From positions 434,001 through 498,000 of the forward strand of contig CP081940.1 of NCBI GenBank assembly GCA_019823025.1: a stretch of DNA of 64,000 bases. The letters are read 5' to 3'. The translations under genes and the position numbers were made by a program. This DNA is from Methylophilales bacterium (lineage in GTDB: Bacteria > Pseudomonadota > Gammaproteobacteria > Burkholderiales > Methylophilaceae). The first letter of the stretch is position 1, and each line of letters opens with the position of its first letter. The notes under the pieces were generated by a model. It was not told the origin of the DNA and did no database searches. It saw only the letters and a list, made by a program, of their open reading frames with translations. Positions 35,647 through 45,736 of the stretch are shown here, piece by piece.

Positions 35647-38202
35647 TTAGCTCACAGGGGCAATCTCTATATATTTACTGTTGTAGTCAGTGAGTTGATC
35701 AAAATTTAAATACTTATAAATTTCACTCGAGTCTTTATTTATCTTATCCTTCATAAACTTCAAATACTCCTCTTTCGAAGGAATGTAACCTAGCAATGCG
35801 CATATAGATGCCAATTCAGCTGAGCCAAGATACACTTGGGCATCCTTACCCATCCTATTATCAAAGTTTCTTGTGCTGGTTGAAAAGACCGTTGCTTTAT
35901 CCTCAACTCTTGCCTGGTTTCCCATACAAAGGCTACAGCCTGGTATTTCAGTCCTTGCGCCAACTTGCTCGAAAATCTTATAGATTCCTTCTTTTTTTAG
36001 TTGCGACTCATCCATCCTGGTCGGTGGTGCAATCCATAACTGATTAACAGCTTTCTCTTCATTTTTCATTACAAAACCAGCGGCCCTGTAATGGCCAATG
36101 TTTGTCATACAACTCCCAATAAAAACCTCATCAATTTTATTTAACTCAACCTCTGATAATTTTTTTATATCGTCTGGATCGTTTGGGCAGGCAACTAATG
36201 GTTCTGTTATAGAGTTTAAATCTATATTTAAAGTATATGCATATTGAGCGTCTTCATCTGGTTTAAGTAGTTTCGGACTTTGAATCCATTCCTTCATTTC
36301 ATTAATTCTACGACTTAAGGTTCTTGCATCCTGATAACCATTTTCGATCATTTTTTCCATTAAGAAAACATTAGATTGCAAAAATTCGATGATGGGTTCT
36401 TCATTTAATCTCACTGTACAGCCGTTAGCAGATCTTTCAGCTGAAGCATCAGAAAACTCAAAAGCTTGCTCAACCTTTAGGTCAGGTAACCCTTCAATCT
36501 CCAATATCTTGCCGTTAAAGATATTCTTTTTACCTTTTTTCCCAATTGTTAGCTGATTTTCTTGGATCGCATAATAAGGAATTGCATTAACTAAATCCCT
36601 TAAGGTAATCCCAGGTTGCATTTCACCAGAAAATCGAACAAGTACTGACTCTGGCATATCAATTGGTATCACACCAATGGCAGCCGCAAATGCGACTAGA
36701 CCTGAGCCTGCAGGGAAAGATATTCCGATAGGGAAACGGGTATGTGAATCCCCACCTGTACCTACCGTGTCCGGGAGTATCATCCTGTTAAGCCATGAAT
36801 GTATTACTCCATCTCCCGCTTTGAGAGACACGCCTCCTCGGCTACTCATAAATTCAGGTAATGTGTGTTGAAGCTCAATGTCAACTGGCTTTGGGTACGC
36901 TGCCGTATGACAAAAGCTCTGCATAACTAATTCAGCACTAAACCCTAAGCATGCTAGGTCCTTAAGCTCATCTCTAGTCATAGCACCCGTAGTATCTTGT
37001 GATCCAACCGTTGTTATTTTTGGCTCGCAATAGGTCCCGGGGGAGATGCCATCAACACCACAAGCCTTGCCAACCATCTTCTGGGCTAATGTAAAACCAT
37101 GTTTTTTTTGTCCTTTGTTTATTGACTCTATAAAGATTTTTGTTGCTCCGAGACCTAATGTATTTCTTGATTTTTCAGTTAACCCTTTACCAATAATTAG
37201 GGAGACTCTTCCACCCGCCCTCACCTCATCAAGGAGTGTTTTCGGTCTGATATCGAAACTTGATAAGACATTATTACTTTCGTCAGAAATTTTTCCTTTT
37301 GAAAAGTCAATTTCTATTATGTCTCCTGTCTTAAAATTTGAAACCTCACATTCAATGGGTATCGCACCTGAGTCCTCTGCTGTATTAAAGAAAATAGGCG
37401 CAATTTTTCCACCTAATATCACGCCCTCAGTATTTTTGTTTGGTACATGAGGAATTGACTTACCAAAATGCCACTGAAGAGAATTGATCGCGGACTTTCT
37501 TGATGAGCCCGTTCCAACAATATCGCCAACAAAAACAATGGGGAGGTTTTTTCCTTTTAAATTTTTTATTTGATCAAAAATATCTGGAGTCTTATTCAAC
37601 AGCATAGATTTTGCATGAAGCGGAATATCAGGCCTAGACCATGCCTCTTGTGCAGGTGACAAATCGTCAGTATTGATTTCTCCATCAGCCTTAAAGACAA
37701 TCATTTTAATTTTATTAGGTGTTTTAGGTTTTGTTGTAAACCAGTCTGCCGCTGCCCAGGACTTAAGCACTTTAGTTGCATATTTATTGCCTTTATTATG
37801 AAGTTTTTCAACGTCGTAGTATGAATCGAAAATGAGCACACTTTTTGATAATGACTCAGCGGCCACTTCAGCTTGATCGCTCTTAAGCAGCTTAACAAGT
37901 GCTTGAACGTTATAACCACCAAGCATGGTTGATAATAATTCTGTAGCGTACTCTGGACTTATATAAGGACTCGTAATTTTTTTTGTTGCTATATCATTCA
38001 AAAATGCTGCTTTTATATAAGCTGCTGGATCGACTCCGGCCGGGACCTTATTGATAAAAATATCAATCAATTTTTCAGATTGCTCTAATTCATCTTGTTT
38101 AAGGAGTTCTACTAAGTCTGCTGTCTGTTCAGGTGTTAATGCAAGCGCAGGCAGGCCTTGTTCTATTCTTTTTTCTTCGTCCGATAAGTACGATTTAAGC
38201 AT
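35647..38202 (-). CDS. acnB: Aconitate hydratase B
   Basis: This 851-residue enzyme isomerises citrate to isocitrate through cis-aconitate. It has the AcnB domain order: N-terminal HEAT-like domain (1-160), swivel domain (about 160-380, VGDIVGTGSSRKSAINSL), then the three catalytic domains. Cluster cysteines are seen in FIGSCMTNIGHYRAAG and GCSLCMGNQARV. Length is near the usual 860. It probably starts the minus-strand run toward pgsA, as purB diverges from it. Confidence 0.97.
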   Translation of the reverse strand: MLKSYLSDEEKRIEQGLPALALTPEQTADLVELLKQDELEQSEKLIDIFINKVPAGVDPAAYIKAAFLNDIATKKITSPYISPEYATELLSTMLGGYNVQALVKLLKSDQAEVAAESLSKSVLIFDSYYDVEKLHNKGNKYATKVLKSWAAADWFTTKPKTPNKIKMIVFKADGEINTDDLSPAQEAWSRPDIPLHAKSMLLNKTPDIFDQIKNLKGKNLPIVFVGDIVGTGSSRKSAINSLQWHFGKSIPHVPNKNTEGVILGGKIAPIFFNTAEDSGAIPIECEVSNFKTGDIIEIDFSKGKISDESNNVLSSFDIRPKTLLDEVRAGGRVSLIIGKGLTEKSRNTLGLGATKIFIESINKGQKKHGFTLAQKMVGKACGVDGISPGTYCEPKITTVGSQDTTGAMTRDELKDLACLGFSAELVMQSFCHTAAYPKPVDIELQHTLPEFMSSRGGVSLKAGDGVIHSWLNRMILPDTVGTGGDSHTRFPIGISFPAGSGLVAFAAAIGVIPIDMPESVLVRFSGEMQPGITLRDLVNAIPYYAIQENQLTIGKKGKKNIFNGKILEIEGLPDLKVEQAFEFSDASAERSANGCTVRLNEEPIIEFLQSNVFLMEKMIENGYQDARTLSRRINEMKEWIQSPKLLKPDEDAQYAYTLNIDLNSITEPLVACPNDPDDIKKLSEVELNKIDEVFIGSCMTNIGHYRAAGFVMKNEEKAVNQLWIAPPTRMDESQLKKEGIYKIFEQVGARTEIPGCSLCMGNQARVEDKATVFSTSTRNFDNRMGKDAQVYLGSAELASICALLGYIPSKEEYLKFMKDKINKDSSEIYKYLNFDQLTDYNSKYIEIAPVS

Positions 38203-38344
38203 GGATACCCTTAGATTTTATATTTGAAATTCGTCCGTAGCATAGATTTTAAATTAAAAAGGGTGATTTCCCAAAAGGTAACTCCCATTTTCATTTATTA
38301 ATGATAGAAAAAATTATTGTTTTATTTGATGTTAAAATAGTTAA

Positions 38345-39733
<1,389 letters not shown>

Positions 39734-40327
39734 ATGGTTGAGGTATTAGTTCTTTATTATTCAAAGACGGGTGCTGTTAAAGAATTAGCATCTTATATTG
39801 CGCGTGGAATAAACTCTATCGATGGAGCTGAAGCAAAGATAAGGACAGTTCCTGAAGTAAGTACTGATATCGAAAAATCAGAAGATATGATTCCAGACTC
39901 AGGTGCTTTATTTGCAACACTGGATGATTTAAAGAGTTGTGACGGCTTGTTTCTTGGGAGTCCAACTCGATTTGGTAACATGGCCTCTCCTATTAAATAT
40001 TTTCTTGAGACGGCAACCCCTTTATGGGTTGAGGGGGCCTTAGAGGATAAGCCGGCAGGTGTATTTACTTCAAGCGCATCAATGCATGGTGGAAATGAAT
40101 CAACCTTATTGTCTATGCAACTCCCCCTTCAACATATGGGGATGATCCTTGTGGGAGTGCCTTATTCGGTCACTGAGTTATCAAGAACAGTTTCTGGAGG
40201 AACACCTTACGGGTCATCACATGTCAGGGGCTATGAAGAAAAAATGGGAGTTAGTGAGGATGAAAAGAAAATTTGTATTGCTCACGGGAAGCGACTAGCC
40301 AAACTTTGTCTACAAATAACAAAATAA
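39734..40327 (+). CDS. wrbA: NAD(P)H:quinone oxidoreductase, WrbA family
   Basis: This 197-residue flavodoxin-like protein reduces quinones by two electrons, protecting against semiquinone stress. The FMN phosphate loop is YYSKTGAVKELA (about residues 8-19); GSPTRFGNMASPIKYF and the TSSASMHGGNE stretch are typical of WrbA. Length is normal. Its ATG directly follows the purB stop with no gap, so translation is probably coupled. Confidence 0.95.
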   Translation: MVEVLVLYYSKTGAVKELASYIARGINSIDGAEAKIRTVPEVSTDIEKSEDMIPDSGALFATLDDLKSCDGLFLGSPTRFGNMASPIKYFLETATPLWVEGALEDKPAGVFTSSASMHGGNESTLLSMQLPLQHMGMILVGVPYSVTELSRTVSGGTPYGSSHVRGYEEKMGVSEDEKKICIAHGKRLAKLCLQITK

Positions 40328-40656
40328 CCTGTCTTTACTTGCTTTCTGTTTTCAGCCTAATTGGCTTGATTTTTTTAAACTTATTTTGGGAAATTTTTTA
40401 TAACCCCCTAGACACCAATGGTTCCTGGATGGTAGTTAAGTCATTAGTTCTGCTCATTCCACTGCCAGGTATTTTGAAAAAGAATAGATATACCTACCAG
40501 TGGTCCAGTATGTTTATATGGCTTTTTATCATGGAGGGAATAGTAAGATTTTATAGTGAACTGGGTGTATCTAGAGATATGGCTTCATATCAAATATTTT
40601 TGGGTACATTATTCTTTTTCAGCAGTATATTTTTTTGTAGGGTTAAAAAAAATTAA
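40306..40656 (+). CDS. DUF2069 family membrane protein
   Basis: This is a protein of about 116 residues with four hydrophobic segments, the third carrying WSSMFIWLFIMEGIVRFY. That segment matches DUF2069, a small inner membrane family of unknown function in Beta- and Gammaproteobacteria that often follows wrbA. The frame is open back to ATG 40273, 55 bases inside wrbA. I prefer TTG at 40306, which shortens the overlap and fits the family N terminus, but this is uncertain. It ends one base into surE (TAATG). Confidence 0.8.
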   Translation: MSTNNKITCLYLLSVFSLIGLIFLNLFWEIFYNPLDTNGSWMVVKSLVLLIPLPGILKKNRYTYQWSSMFIWLFIMEGIVRFYSELGVSRDMASYQIFLGTLFFFSSIFFCRVKKN

Positions 40657-41396
40657 TGAGAATTTTGATTTCAAATGATGATGGTTACAAATCTGAAGGT
40701 ATACGAGTTCTAATTAAGGAATTAGAAACAATTGCTCAAATAACTGTTGTAGCGCCAAGTAGAAATAGAAGTGGGGCAAGCAGTTCCCTTTCCCTCGATA
40801 AACCTATTAAATTGACAAAGGAAAATGATTCATTTTTCTATCTTAACGGAACCCCCACTGATTGTGTCCATATTGCCTTAACAGGATTAATGCAAACATT
40901 GCCAGATATGGTCGTCTCTGGGATCAACCATGGCCCAAATCTAGGGGATGATACAATTTATTCTGGAACGGTTGCTGCTGCAATAGAAGGCTATCTTCTT
41001 AATATTCCCTCTTTTGCGATTTCTATGGGAGGTATGAATCCAAAAAACTTCTCAACTGCCGCCAGAGTTACGACAGACCTTATTAAGTTATATAATGAGA
41101 ATGAACATGAGTCAGCGAGTCTTCTGAATATCAATGTTCCTGATATTCCTTATGATGAATTAAAAGGATTTGAGGTTACACGATTAGGCAAAAGGCATGC
41201 TGCTGAGAAAGCAATAGAAAAAAAACAGAGCGATAAGGAGTCTTTGTACTGGATAGGTGAGGTTGGTCAACCTAATGACGGTGGGCCAGGCACAGATTTT
41301 CATGCATTAAAGAATAATTTTGTATCAATATCGCCAATCCATCCAGACCTTACTGATTTTAAAAATATTGAAATAACTAAAAATTGGATTAAATAG
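40656..41396 (+). CDS. surE: 5'/3'-nucleotidase SurE
   Basis: This 246-residue metal-dependent phosphatase acts on nucleoside 5'- and 3'-monophosphates. The metal site D8-D9 is in MRILISNDDGYKSEGI; NRSGASSSLSLDKP, GTPTDCVHIAL and VSGINHGPNLGDDTIYSGTV are family motifs. Length is normal. It overlaps the DUF2069 gene by one base and is followed three bases later by the nlpD-like gene. The pcm gene often found between them is absent. Confidence 0.97.
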   Translation: MRILISNDDGYKSEGIRVLIKELETIAQITVVAPSRNRSGASSSLSLDKPIKLTKENDSFFYLNGTPTDCVHIALTGLMQTLPDMVVSGINHGPNLGDDTIYSGTVAAAIEGYLLNIPSFAISMGGMNPKNFSTAARVTTDLIKLYNENEHESASLLNINVPDIPYDELKGFEVTRLGKRHAAEKAIEKKQSDKESLYWIGEVGQPNDGGPGTDFHALKNNFVSISPIHPDLTDFKNIEITKNWIK

Positions 41397-41399
41397 TTA

Positions 41400-42266
41400 A
41401 TGAATCGTCACCTAAAATATAATGTAATTTTATGGATCCTAGTGCTTCTTTATGGGTGTGCGGCTCAAAAACCTGCCCCTGTAGACAGGGGTTATGAAGA
41501 AAAACCCGTTGAGGCCAAGAAAGAAGTTTCAAAGTGCCCAGATGTTTATACCGTCAAAGAGGGGGAAACTATATTTAGCATAAGTATTAAATGTGCTGTC
41601 GACTATAAAACATTAGCCAATGCAAATGGGATCAAGAAACCTTATTTCGTAAAAAAAGGTGATCAAATTAGATTTGACATCATACAAACTCAGGTTGATG
41701 AAAGGGTTGTTGAAGATAAAAGTGATGTAGTCGAAATTTCTACCTACAATGAAGATGTTATTACCGAACAAGATGCATCACCTGAGTTAATTCTTGGTGA
41801 CCCAATAGAAGTTAAAGGACCAAAAGCATTCAAAGAAGTCTATTCAAAAAAAACGTTAAAAAATACAAAAAAAGTTATTTCTAATCAAAATTATAAAAAA
41901 TGGGGATGGCCGACTGATGGACAACCCATTAACGCGTTCAACCCTGCTTCAGAAAAAAAGGGTGTTGATTTCTTGGGTGCCCCTGGGCAACAAATTAGGT
42001 CCATTGCGAAAGGAAGAGTCATATACGCAGGAGAGGAGTTAGAAGGTTACGGGCGAATGACAATAATTAAACATGATAAAAATATTTTAAGTGTTTATGG
42101 CTACCAAGAAGAAATTCTAGTTAAAGAGGGGCAAAGTGTGATTGCGGGAGAGTCTATTGGTACCATGGGAATGACGGGCACCGATAGTGTTAAATTACAT
42201 TTTGAAATAAGGGAAAATGGTAAATCTATTGACCCAGTCTTATTTCTGAATTCAAAACTTAATTAA
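41400..42266 (+). CDS. NlpD-like lipoprotein, LysM and degenerate LytM domains
   Basis: This 288-residue envelope protein starts with a lipoprotein signal (VLLYGC, lipid cysteine about residue 20). A LysM domain follows (YTVKEGETIFSISIKCAVDY, about 50-100), then a linker and a C-terminal LytM/M23 domain (about 165-288). In the LytM domain the expected first His and Asp ligands are not in place (GVDFLGAPGQQIRS) and the loop that usually holds His-x-His reads YGYQEE, though LHFEIR remains. This is the state seen in NlpD, which activates amidases in daughter-cell separation rather than cutting peptidoglycan. It overlaps the convergent thioredoxin-like gene by eight bases. Confidence 0.88.
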   Translation: MNRHLKYNVILWILVLLYGCAAQKPAPVDRGYEEKPVEAKKEVSKCPDVYTVKEGETIFSISIKCAVDYKTLANANGIKKPYFVKKGDQIRFDIIQTQVDERVVEDKSDVVEISTYNEDVITEQDASPELILGDPIEVKGPKAFKEVYSKKTLKNTKKVISNQNYKKWGWPTDGQPINAFNPASEKKGVDFLGAPGQQIRSIAKGRVIYAGEELEGYGRMTIIKHDKNILSVYGYQEEILVKEGQSVIAGESIGTMGMTGTDSVKLHFEIRENGKSIDPVLFLNSKLN

Positions 42267-42645
42267 TCTGTCCTGAGTCTTCTCTCTTATAGTAATCTTT
42301 TACTGTAGACATATCATATTCTCTAGCCCAAGTGATAATCTCATCAAAAGCTTTTGCTGAAACTTCACCATCATCATGAGCAAATATACCGGCACGTTCT
42401 CGTATGACTAACAATCCTGGTATTACCTTAATTTGAAAATAATCAGCTATCTCTTTGTCCTTTTCTATATCAACCATACCAAAAATAATATCTTTATTTT
42501 TTTTAGCCGCAGCTTCAAAGGTAGGTGTAAATTCTACACATGGATCACACCATGGTGCCCAAAAGTCAACGATAACGAACTCGTTTTCCTCAATAGTTTT
42601 TTTAAAATTATCTTTTGTTAATGTTACAAAGTTACTCATTTTCAC
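42259..42645 (-). CDS. Thioredoxin family protein
   Basis: This 128-residue cytoplasmic thioredoxin-fold protein has the redox motif WAPWCDPC with C33 and C36 (Asp in place of the usual Gly). A cis-proline follows in VIPGLLVIRERAG. Its acidic C-terminal helix is longer than in standard thioredoxin. No signal peptide is present. It starts within the nitroreductase stop (ATGA) and so is probably co-translated with it; the partner may supply or use reducing power, but this is inference. Confidence 0.9.
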   Translation of the reverse strand: MKMSNFVTLTKDNFKKTIEENEFVIVDFWAPWCDPCVEFTPTFEAAAKKNKDIIFGMVDIEKDKEIADYFQIKVIPGLLVIRERAGIFAHDDGEVSAKAFDEIITWAREYDMSTVKDYYKREDSGQIN

Positions 42646-43241
42646 CCCTCAAAGTTATCCCATTTATTTTCAAAATAAATCTCGTTTAATTTTAGCCTTT
42701 TTCTTGCAGATCCCTCTGCCTCTTCTTGCTCAACAGTCATTAATTTTTTAGCAAGAGGTTTTCCAACAGCTATAAACGACATAACATCGAATTCTACGGG
42801 AATATTTGCTAAATTTCTAATTTTATCTGAATCAAAACCGCCCATCTGATGCGCTGCTAAACCTAGATATGTTGATTGAAGACAAATATTTTCGGATGCT
42901 GCTCCAGTATCATACTGAGACCATTTATTTTCATTATCATTATGCTTAAATTTTTTATTCGCACAAACGCATATAAGTAATGAGGTATCCATTGCCCAAT
43001 TTTGATTACCCACTGATAAGCAATTCAAAGCATTTACCCACTGCAATGCATCTTTTTTTTGAAAAATAATAAACTTCCATGGCTGATCGCCAAAGCACGA
43101 TGGTGCCCATCTGGCTGCTTCAAGTATTGATTTTACCGAGCCTTCATCGATGATGAATTCCGGATCAAACACTCGAGGGCTCCATCGTTCTGAAATTAAA
43201 GGAGCAATTTCAACTTCTGTTTCAGCTGTTTTTTTTATCAT
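42642..43241 (-). CDS. Nitroreductase family protein
   Basis: This 199-residue FMN-dependent enzyme is of the nitroreductase/NAD(P)H oxidoreductase fold. The FMN-binding RWSPRVFDPEF (about residues 19-29), ARWAPSCFGDQPWKFIIF and the Gly-Gly-Phe region LAAHQMGGFD are present. Members reduce nitro compounds, quinones or flavins; the natural substrate is not evident. It is the first of a two-gene unit with the thioredoxin-like gene. tadA diverges from it, about 109 bases away. Confidence 0.88.
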   Translation of the reverse strand: MIKKTAETEVEIAPLISERWSPRVFDPEFIIDEGSVKSILEAARWAPSCFGDQPWKFIIFQKKDALQWVNALNCLSVGNQNWAMDTSLLICVCANKKFKHNDNENKWSQYDTGAASENICLQSTYLGLAAHQMGGFDSDKIRNLANIPVEFDVMSFIAVGKPLAKKLMTVEQEEAEGSARKRLKLNEIYFENKWDNFEG

Positions 43242-43350
43242 TCAAATACCTTTAAATTTAAATTTATTTCTATGATCGAGTTATTTCGACAATTATAATT
43301 CAATTTAAAGCGTATATTACTTTTTTAGGGCGTATGAAATCTTCAATAAA

Positions 43351-43824
43351 ATGATTACAGACAAAAACAAATTTTTTATGCAAGAGGCATTTGCTCAAGC
43401 AAAAAAGGGGTTAACACTTGATGAAATTCCAGTCGGTGCTGTTGTTGTTTTGGATGACACTATTATAGGAAGAGGTTTTAATCAGTCTATTCATAAATCT
43501 GATTCAACGGCCCATGCTGAAATTGTTGCCATACAAAAAGCTGGAGAAAAAATAAATAATTATCGTCTGGTTAATTGTGATTTATTTGTGACTCTTGAGC
43601 CTTGTTTAATGTGTTTAGGTGCGATACTCCACGCAAGAATAAGGAATGTGTATTTCGCCGCAAGTGACATTAAAACAGGTGTTTGTGGAGGTTTGATTGA
43701 CCTGACAATTAATAAATCTTTAAATCATCACTGTAATTTCCATAAAGGTATTCTAAGCAAAGAGTCAGCAGACTTAATTCAGAAATTTTTCCAAGAAAAA
43801 AGAGCAAAAAAAAACCGTACATGA
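43351..43824 (+). CDS. tadA: tRNA-specific adenosine deaminase
   Basis: This 157-residue enzyme deaminates A34 of tRNA-Arg to inosine. Zinc ligands and the catalytic base are H55-A-E57 and P84-C85-L-M-C88, the exact TadA pattern. VGAVVVLDDTIIGRGFNQS is the conserved N-terminal strand pair. Length is normal. A six-codon frame (43334-43354) precedes it and its TGA overlaps this ATG. It ends inside a bidirectional terminator. Confidence 0.96.
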   Translation: MITDKNKFFMQEAFAQAKKGLTLDEIPVGAVVVLDDTIIGRGFNQSIHKSDSTAHAEIVAIQKAGEKINNYRLVNCDLFVTLEPCLMCLGAILHARIRNVYFAASDIKTGVCGGLIDLTINKSLNHHCNFHKGILSKESADLIQKFFQEKRAKKNRT

Positions 43825-43838
43825 TTATGTACGGTTTT
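43811..43838. terminator. Bidirectional intrinsic terminator
   Basis: A perfect 12-pair stem (AAAACCGTACAT / ATGTACGGTTTT, loop GATT) lies between the convergent tadA and Bax-inhibitor genes. It includes the tadA stop codon. It should end both transcripts. Confidence 0.93.
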
Positions 43839-43857
43839 AATTAATTAGTACTTAAAA

Positions 43858-44544
43858 CTAATCTCTATTGCCCATCAGTGCCATTAATATATGTAACAGA
43901 TGAACAAATAAATTATAGATGTTTAGGTAAAGCGCTAGTGTGGCCATAATATAATTTGTCTCTCCGCCTCTAACAATTCTGTTCACATCGTATAGAATAA
44001 AACCAGAGAATATTAATACCGCTACCCCTGAAATTGCTAGTGACATTGCTGGTATCTGAAAGAATATATTTACGACCATCGCCAGAATAAGTAACAACAA
44101 CCCTATCATGAGAAATTTACCCATGAATGAAAAATCTCTTTTGCTTGTTGTGGCGATACCTGAAAGTACCAGGAATATCGTAGCAGTTCCACCCGCAGCT
44201 AATCCAACAATTTGACCGCCATTACTTAAACTGAAAGCGACCTGTAAGATTGGGCCCAACAAAATCCCCATTAAGAAGGTCAAACCCAGCAAGAATACAA
44301 CACCTAAGCTGCTGTTTCTATTGGCTCTAATTAAGTAAAACATGCCGAACATAGCACCTAATGTAACTATGAAAAATAAAATGGGGCTTTGCGCAGCAAA
44401 ACCGAAGTTCATTGACATTCCCATTAGGGCGCCAATGAGTGTAGGTATTAATGAAAAACCTAAGAGTGCGTATGTATTCCTTAAGACTTTATTAGTTGAA
44501 AGTTCAGAAACTGACTGACTAGCAACGTTAAAATTATCTGCCAT
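43858..44544 (-). CDS. Bax inhibitor-1/YccA family membrane protein
   Basis: This 228-residue inner membrane protein has seven hydrophobic helices and a short polar N terminus. The family signature near the C terminus, SGFILYDVNRIVRGGETNYI, is clear; the aspartates of this family form a pH-sensitive latch. Bacterial relatives such as YccA modulate FtsH proteolysis or leak calcium; the role here is unknown. It stands alone, with the shared terminator downstream and three 18-base tandem repeats 23-76 bases upstream of its start. Confidence 0.93.
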   Translation of the reverse strand: MADNFNVASQSVSELSTNKVLRNTYALLGFSLIPTLIGALMGMSMNFGFAAQSPILFFIVTLGAMFGMFYLIRANRNSSLGVVFLLGLTFLMGILLGPILQVAFSLSNGGQIVGLAAGGTATIFLVLSGIATTSKRDFSFMGKFLMIGLLLLILAMVVNIFFQIPAMSLAISGVAVLIFSGFILYDVNRIVRGGETNYIMATLALYLNIYNLFVHLLHILMALMGNRD

Positions 44545-44566
44545 GGTATTTATTTATCCTTAATTT

Positions 44567-44620
44567 AAAATTTGTAACACTTATAAAATTTGTAACACTT
44601 ATAAAATTTGTAACACTTAT
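44567..44620. repeat. Three perfect 18-bp tandem repeats
   Basis: The unit AAAATTTGTAACACTTAT occurs three times without gaps or changes. It occupies the promoter or leader zone of the Bax-inhibitor gene on the minus strand, where each unit reads ATAAGTGTTACAAATTTT. It may be a regulator binding array, or repeated -10-like elements, or a slippage expansion. Confidence 0.95.
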
Positions 44621-44682
44621 AGGATAAGGCCAATATCACTAAAGTTCAAGTAATTTGCCTCAAATTATCTAATTTTTTTTTC

Positions 44683-45705
44683 TTATTTTTTAAGCTCTTT
44701 AATGGCTTTTTTAGCACCTTCATAGCAAAAATTTAATTGACTTGAATCACCTTCATTATTTTTAAGATAATCACGTCGCATATTTGATAACCTCTCTTTT
44801 GAGATAGAGTCTTGTTTCCATAAAAGCTTATTTAGGACTTTATCCACATTATCACCCTGATTGCATACTAAAACCATATCACAACCTGCCTCCAAGCATT
44901 TCCTAACTCTAGAAACCAAGTCTTTTTCATAAATTTGTGCTGCCTTCATGCCCATATCATCTGAAAAAATAGCGCCTTCGAAATTCAAAATTTTTCTTAG
45001 CTGCCCTTCTAACCAAAATTTAGAAAAACCAGCGGGCTTTTGGTCACAACTGGAATAAATCACATGGGAAGGCATAACACCTGAAATATTTTTTTTAATC
45101 ATTTCTTTAAAAATATTCATGTCTTTTTCTTGAATTTCCTCAAGTGATCTATCATCATTTGCACTTTCTAGGTGTGTATCAGCCTTGATGAACCCGTGCC
45201 CGGGAAAATGCTTGCCTACACTTTTCATACCTCCTGAACTTAATCCATCCATGACTGATGATGCTAAGTCTAGTATTGGCTTAGCATGCTGATGAAAAGA
45301 GCGATCCCCAATGACAGAGCTGGTACCAAAATTTATATCAAGAACTGGTGTAAAGCTAAAATCAATATCACAAGCTCCCAATTCATATGCGATAAGCTGA
45401 CCGCATAATTTAGCAAGCCTTTTACCCTCAGCCTTATTTTCATCATAAATTTGACCTAGAAGCGCCATATCTGGAATTTCAGTAAATTCCTCTCTAAATC
45501 TTTGCACCCGCCCACCTTCATGGTCAACGGCAATAAGGATATTTTTCTTAATTTTCCTAATTGAGGCTGTTAGGGCTTTAATTTGTTTTTTATTCTTATA
45601 ATTTCTTGAAAAAAGAATAACACCCCCAACCAATTTATTCTGCAGTCTTTCCTCATCTTTATTAGAAAGCTCAGTTGAGCCTATATCAATCATCAGACAT
45701 GTCAT
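44683..45705 (-). CDS. nagZ: Beta-N-acetylhexosaminidase NagZ
   Basis: This 340-residue cytoplasmic glycoside hydrolase of family 3 removes GlcNAc from GlcNAc-anhydroMurNAc-peptides during peptidoglycan recycling. Signatures: AVDHEGGRVQRF (about residues 59-70), the catalytic-loop motif KHFPGHG (165-171) and the later SDDMGMKAA with the nucleophile Asp. No signal peptide, as expected. It follows the peptide-permease genes by 31 bases, which ties it to a muropeptide uptake unit. Confidence 0.95.
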   Translation of the reverse strand: MTCLMIDIGSTELSNKDEERLQNKLVGGVILFSRNYKNKKQIKALTASIRKIKKNILIAVDHEGGRVQRFREEFTEIPDMALLGQIYDENKAEGKRLAKLCGQLIAYELGACDIDFSFTPVLDINFGTSSVIGDRSFHQHAKPILDLASSVMDGLSSGGMKSVGKHFPGHGFIKADTHLESANDDRSLEEIQEKDMNIFKEMIKKNISGVMPSHVIYSSCDQKPAGFSKFWLEGQLRKILNFEGAIFSDDMGMKAAQIYEKDLVSRVRKCLEAGCDMVLVCNQGDNVDKVLNKLLWKQDSISKERLSNMRRDYLKNNEGDSSQLNFCYEGAKKAIKELKK

Positions 45706-45736
45706 ATTAATTTGTTCCAGTTAAAAGCATAAATTC

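Noticed and set aside
37046..37450. Plus-strand 134-codon frame opposite acnB
   Set aside because: It is the shadow of a well-conserved acnB region and has no start signals or family features.
44567..44620. CRISPR array
   Set aside because: The three 18-base units are directly adjacent with no spacers and there are no cas genes.
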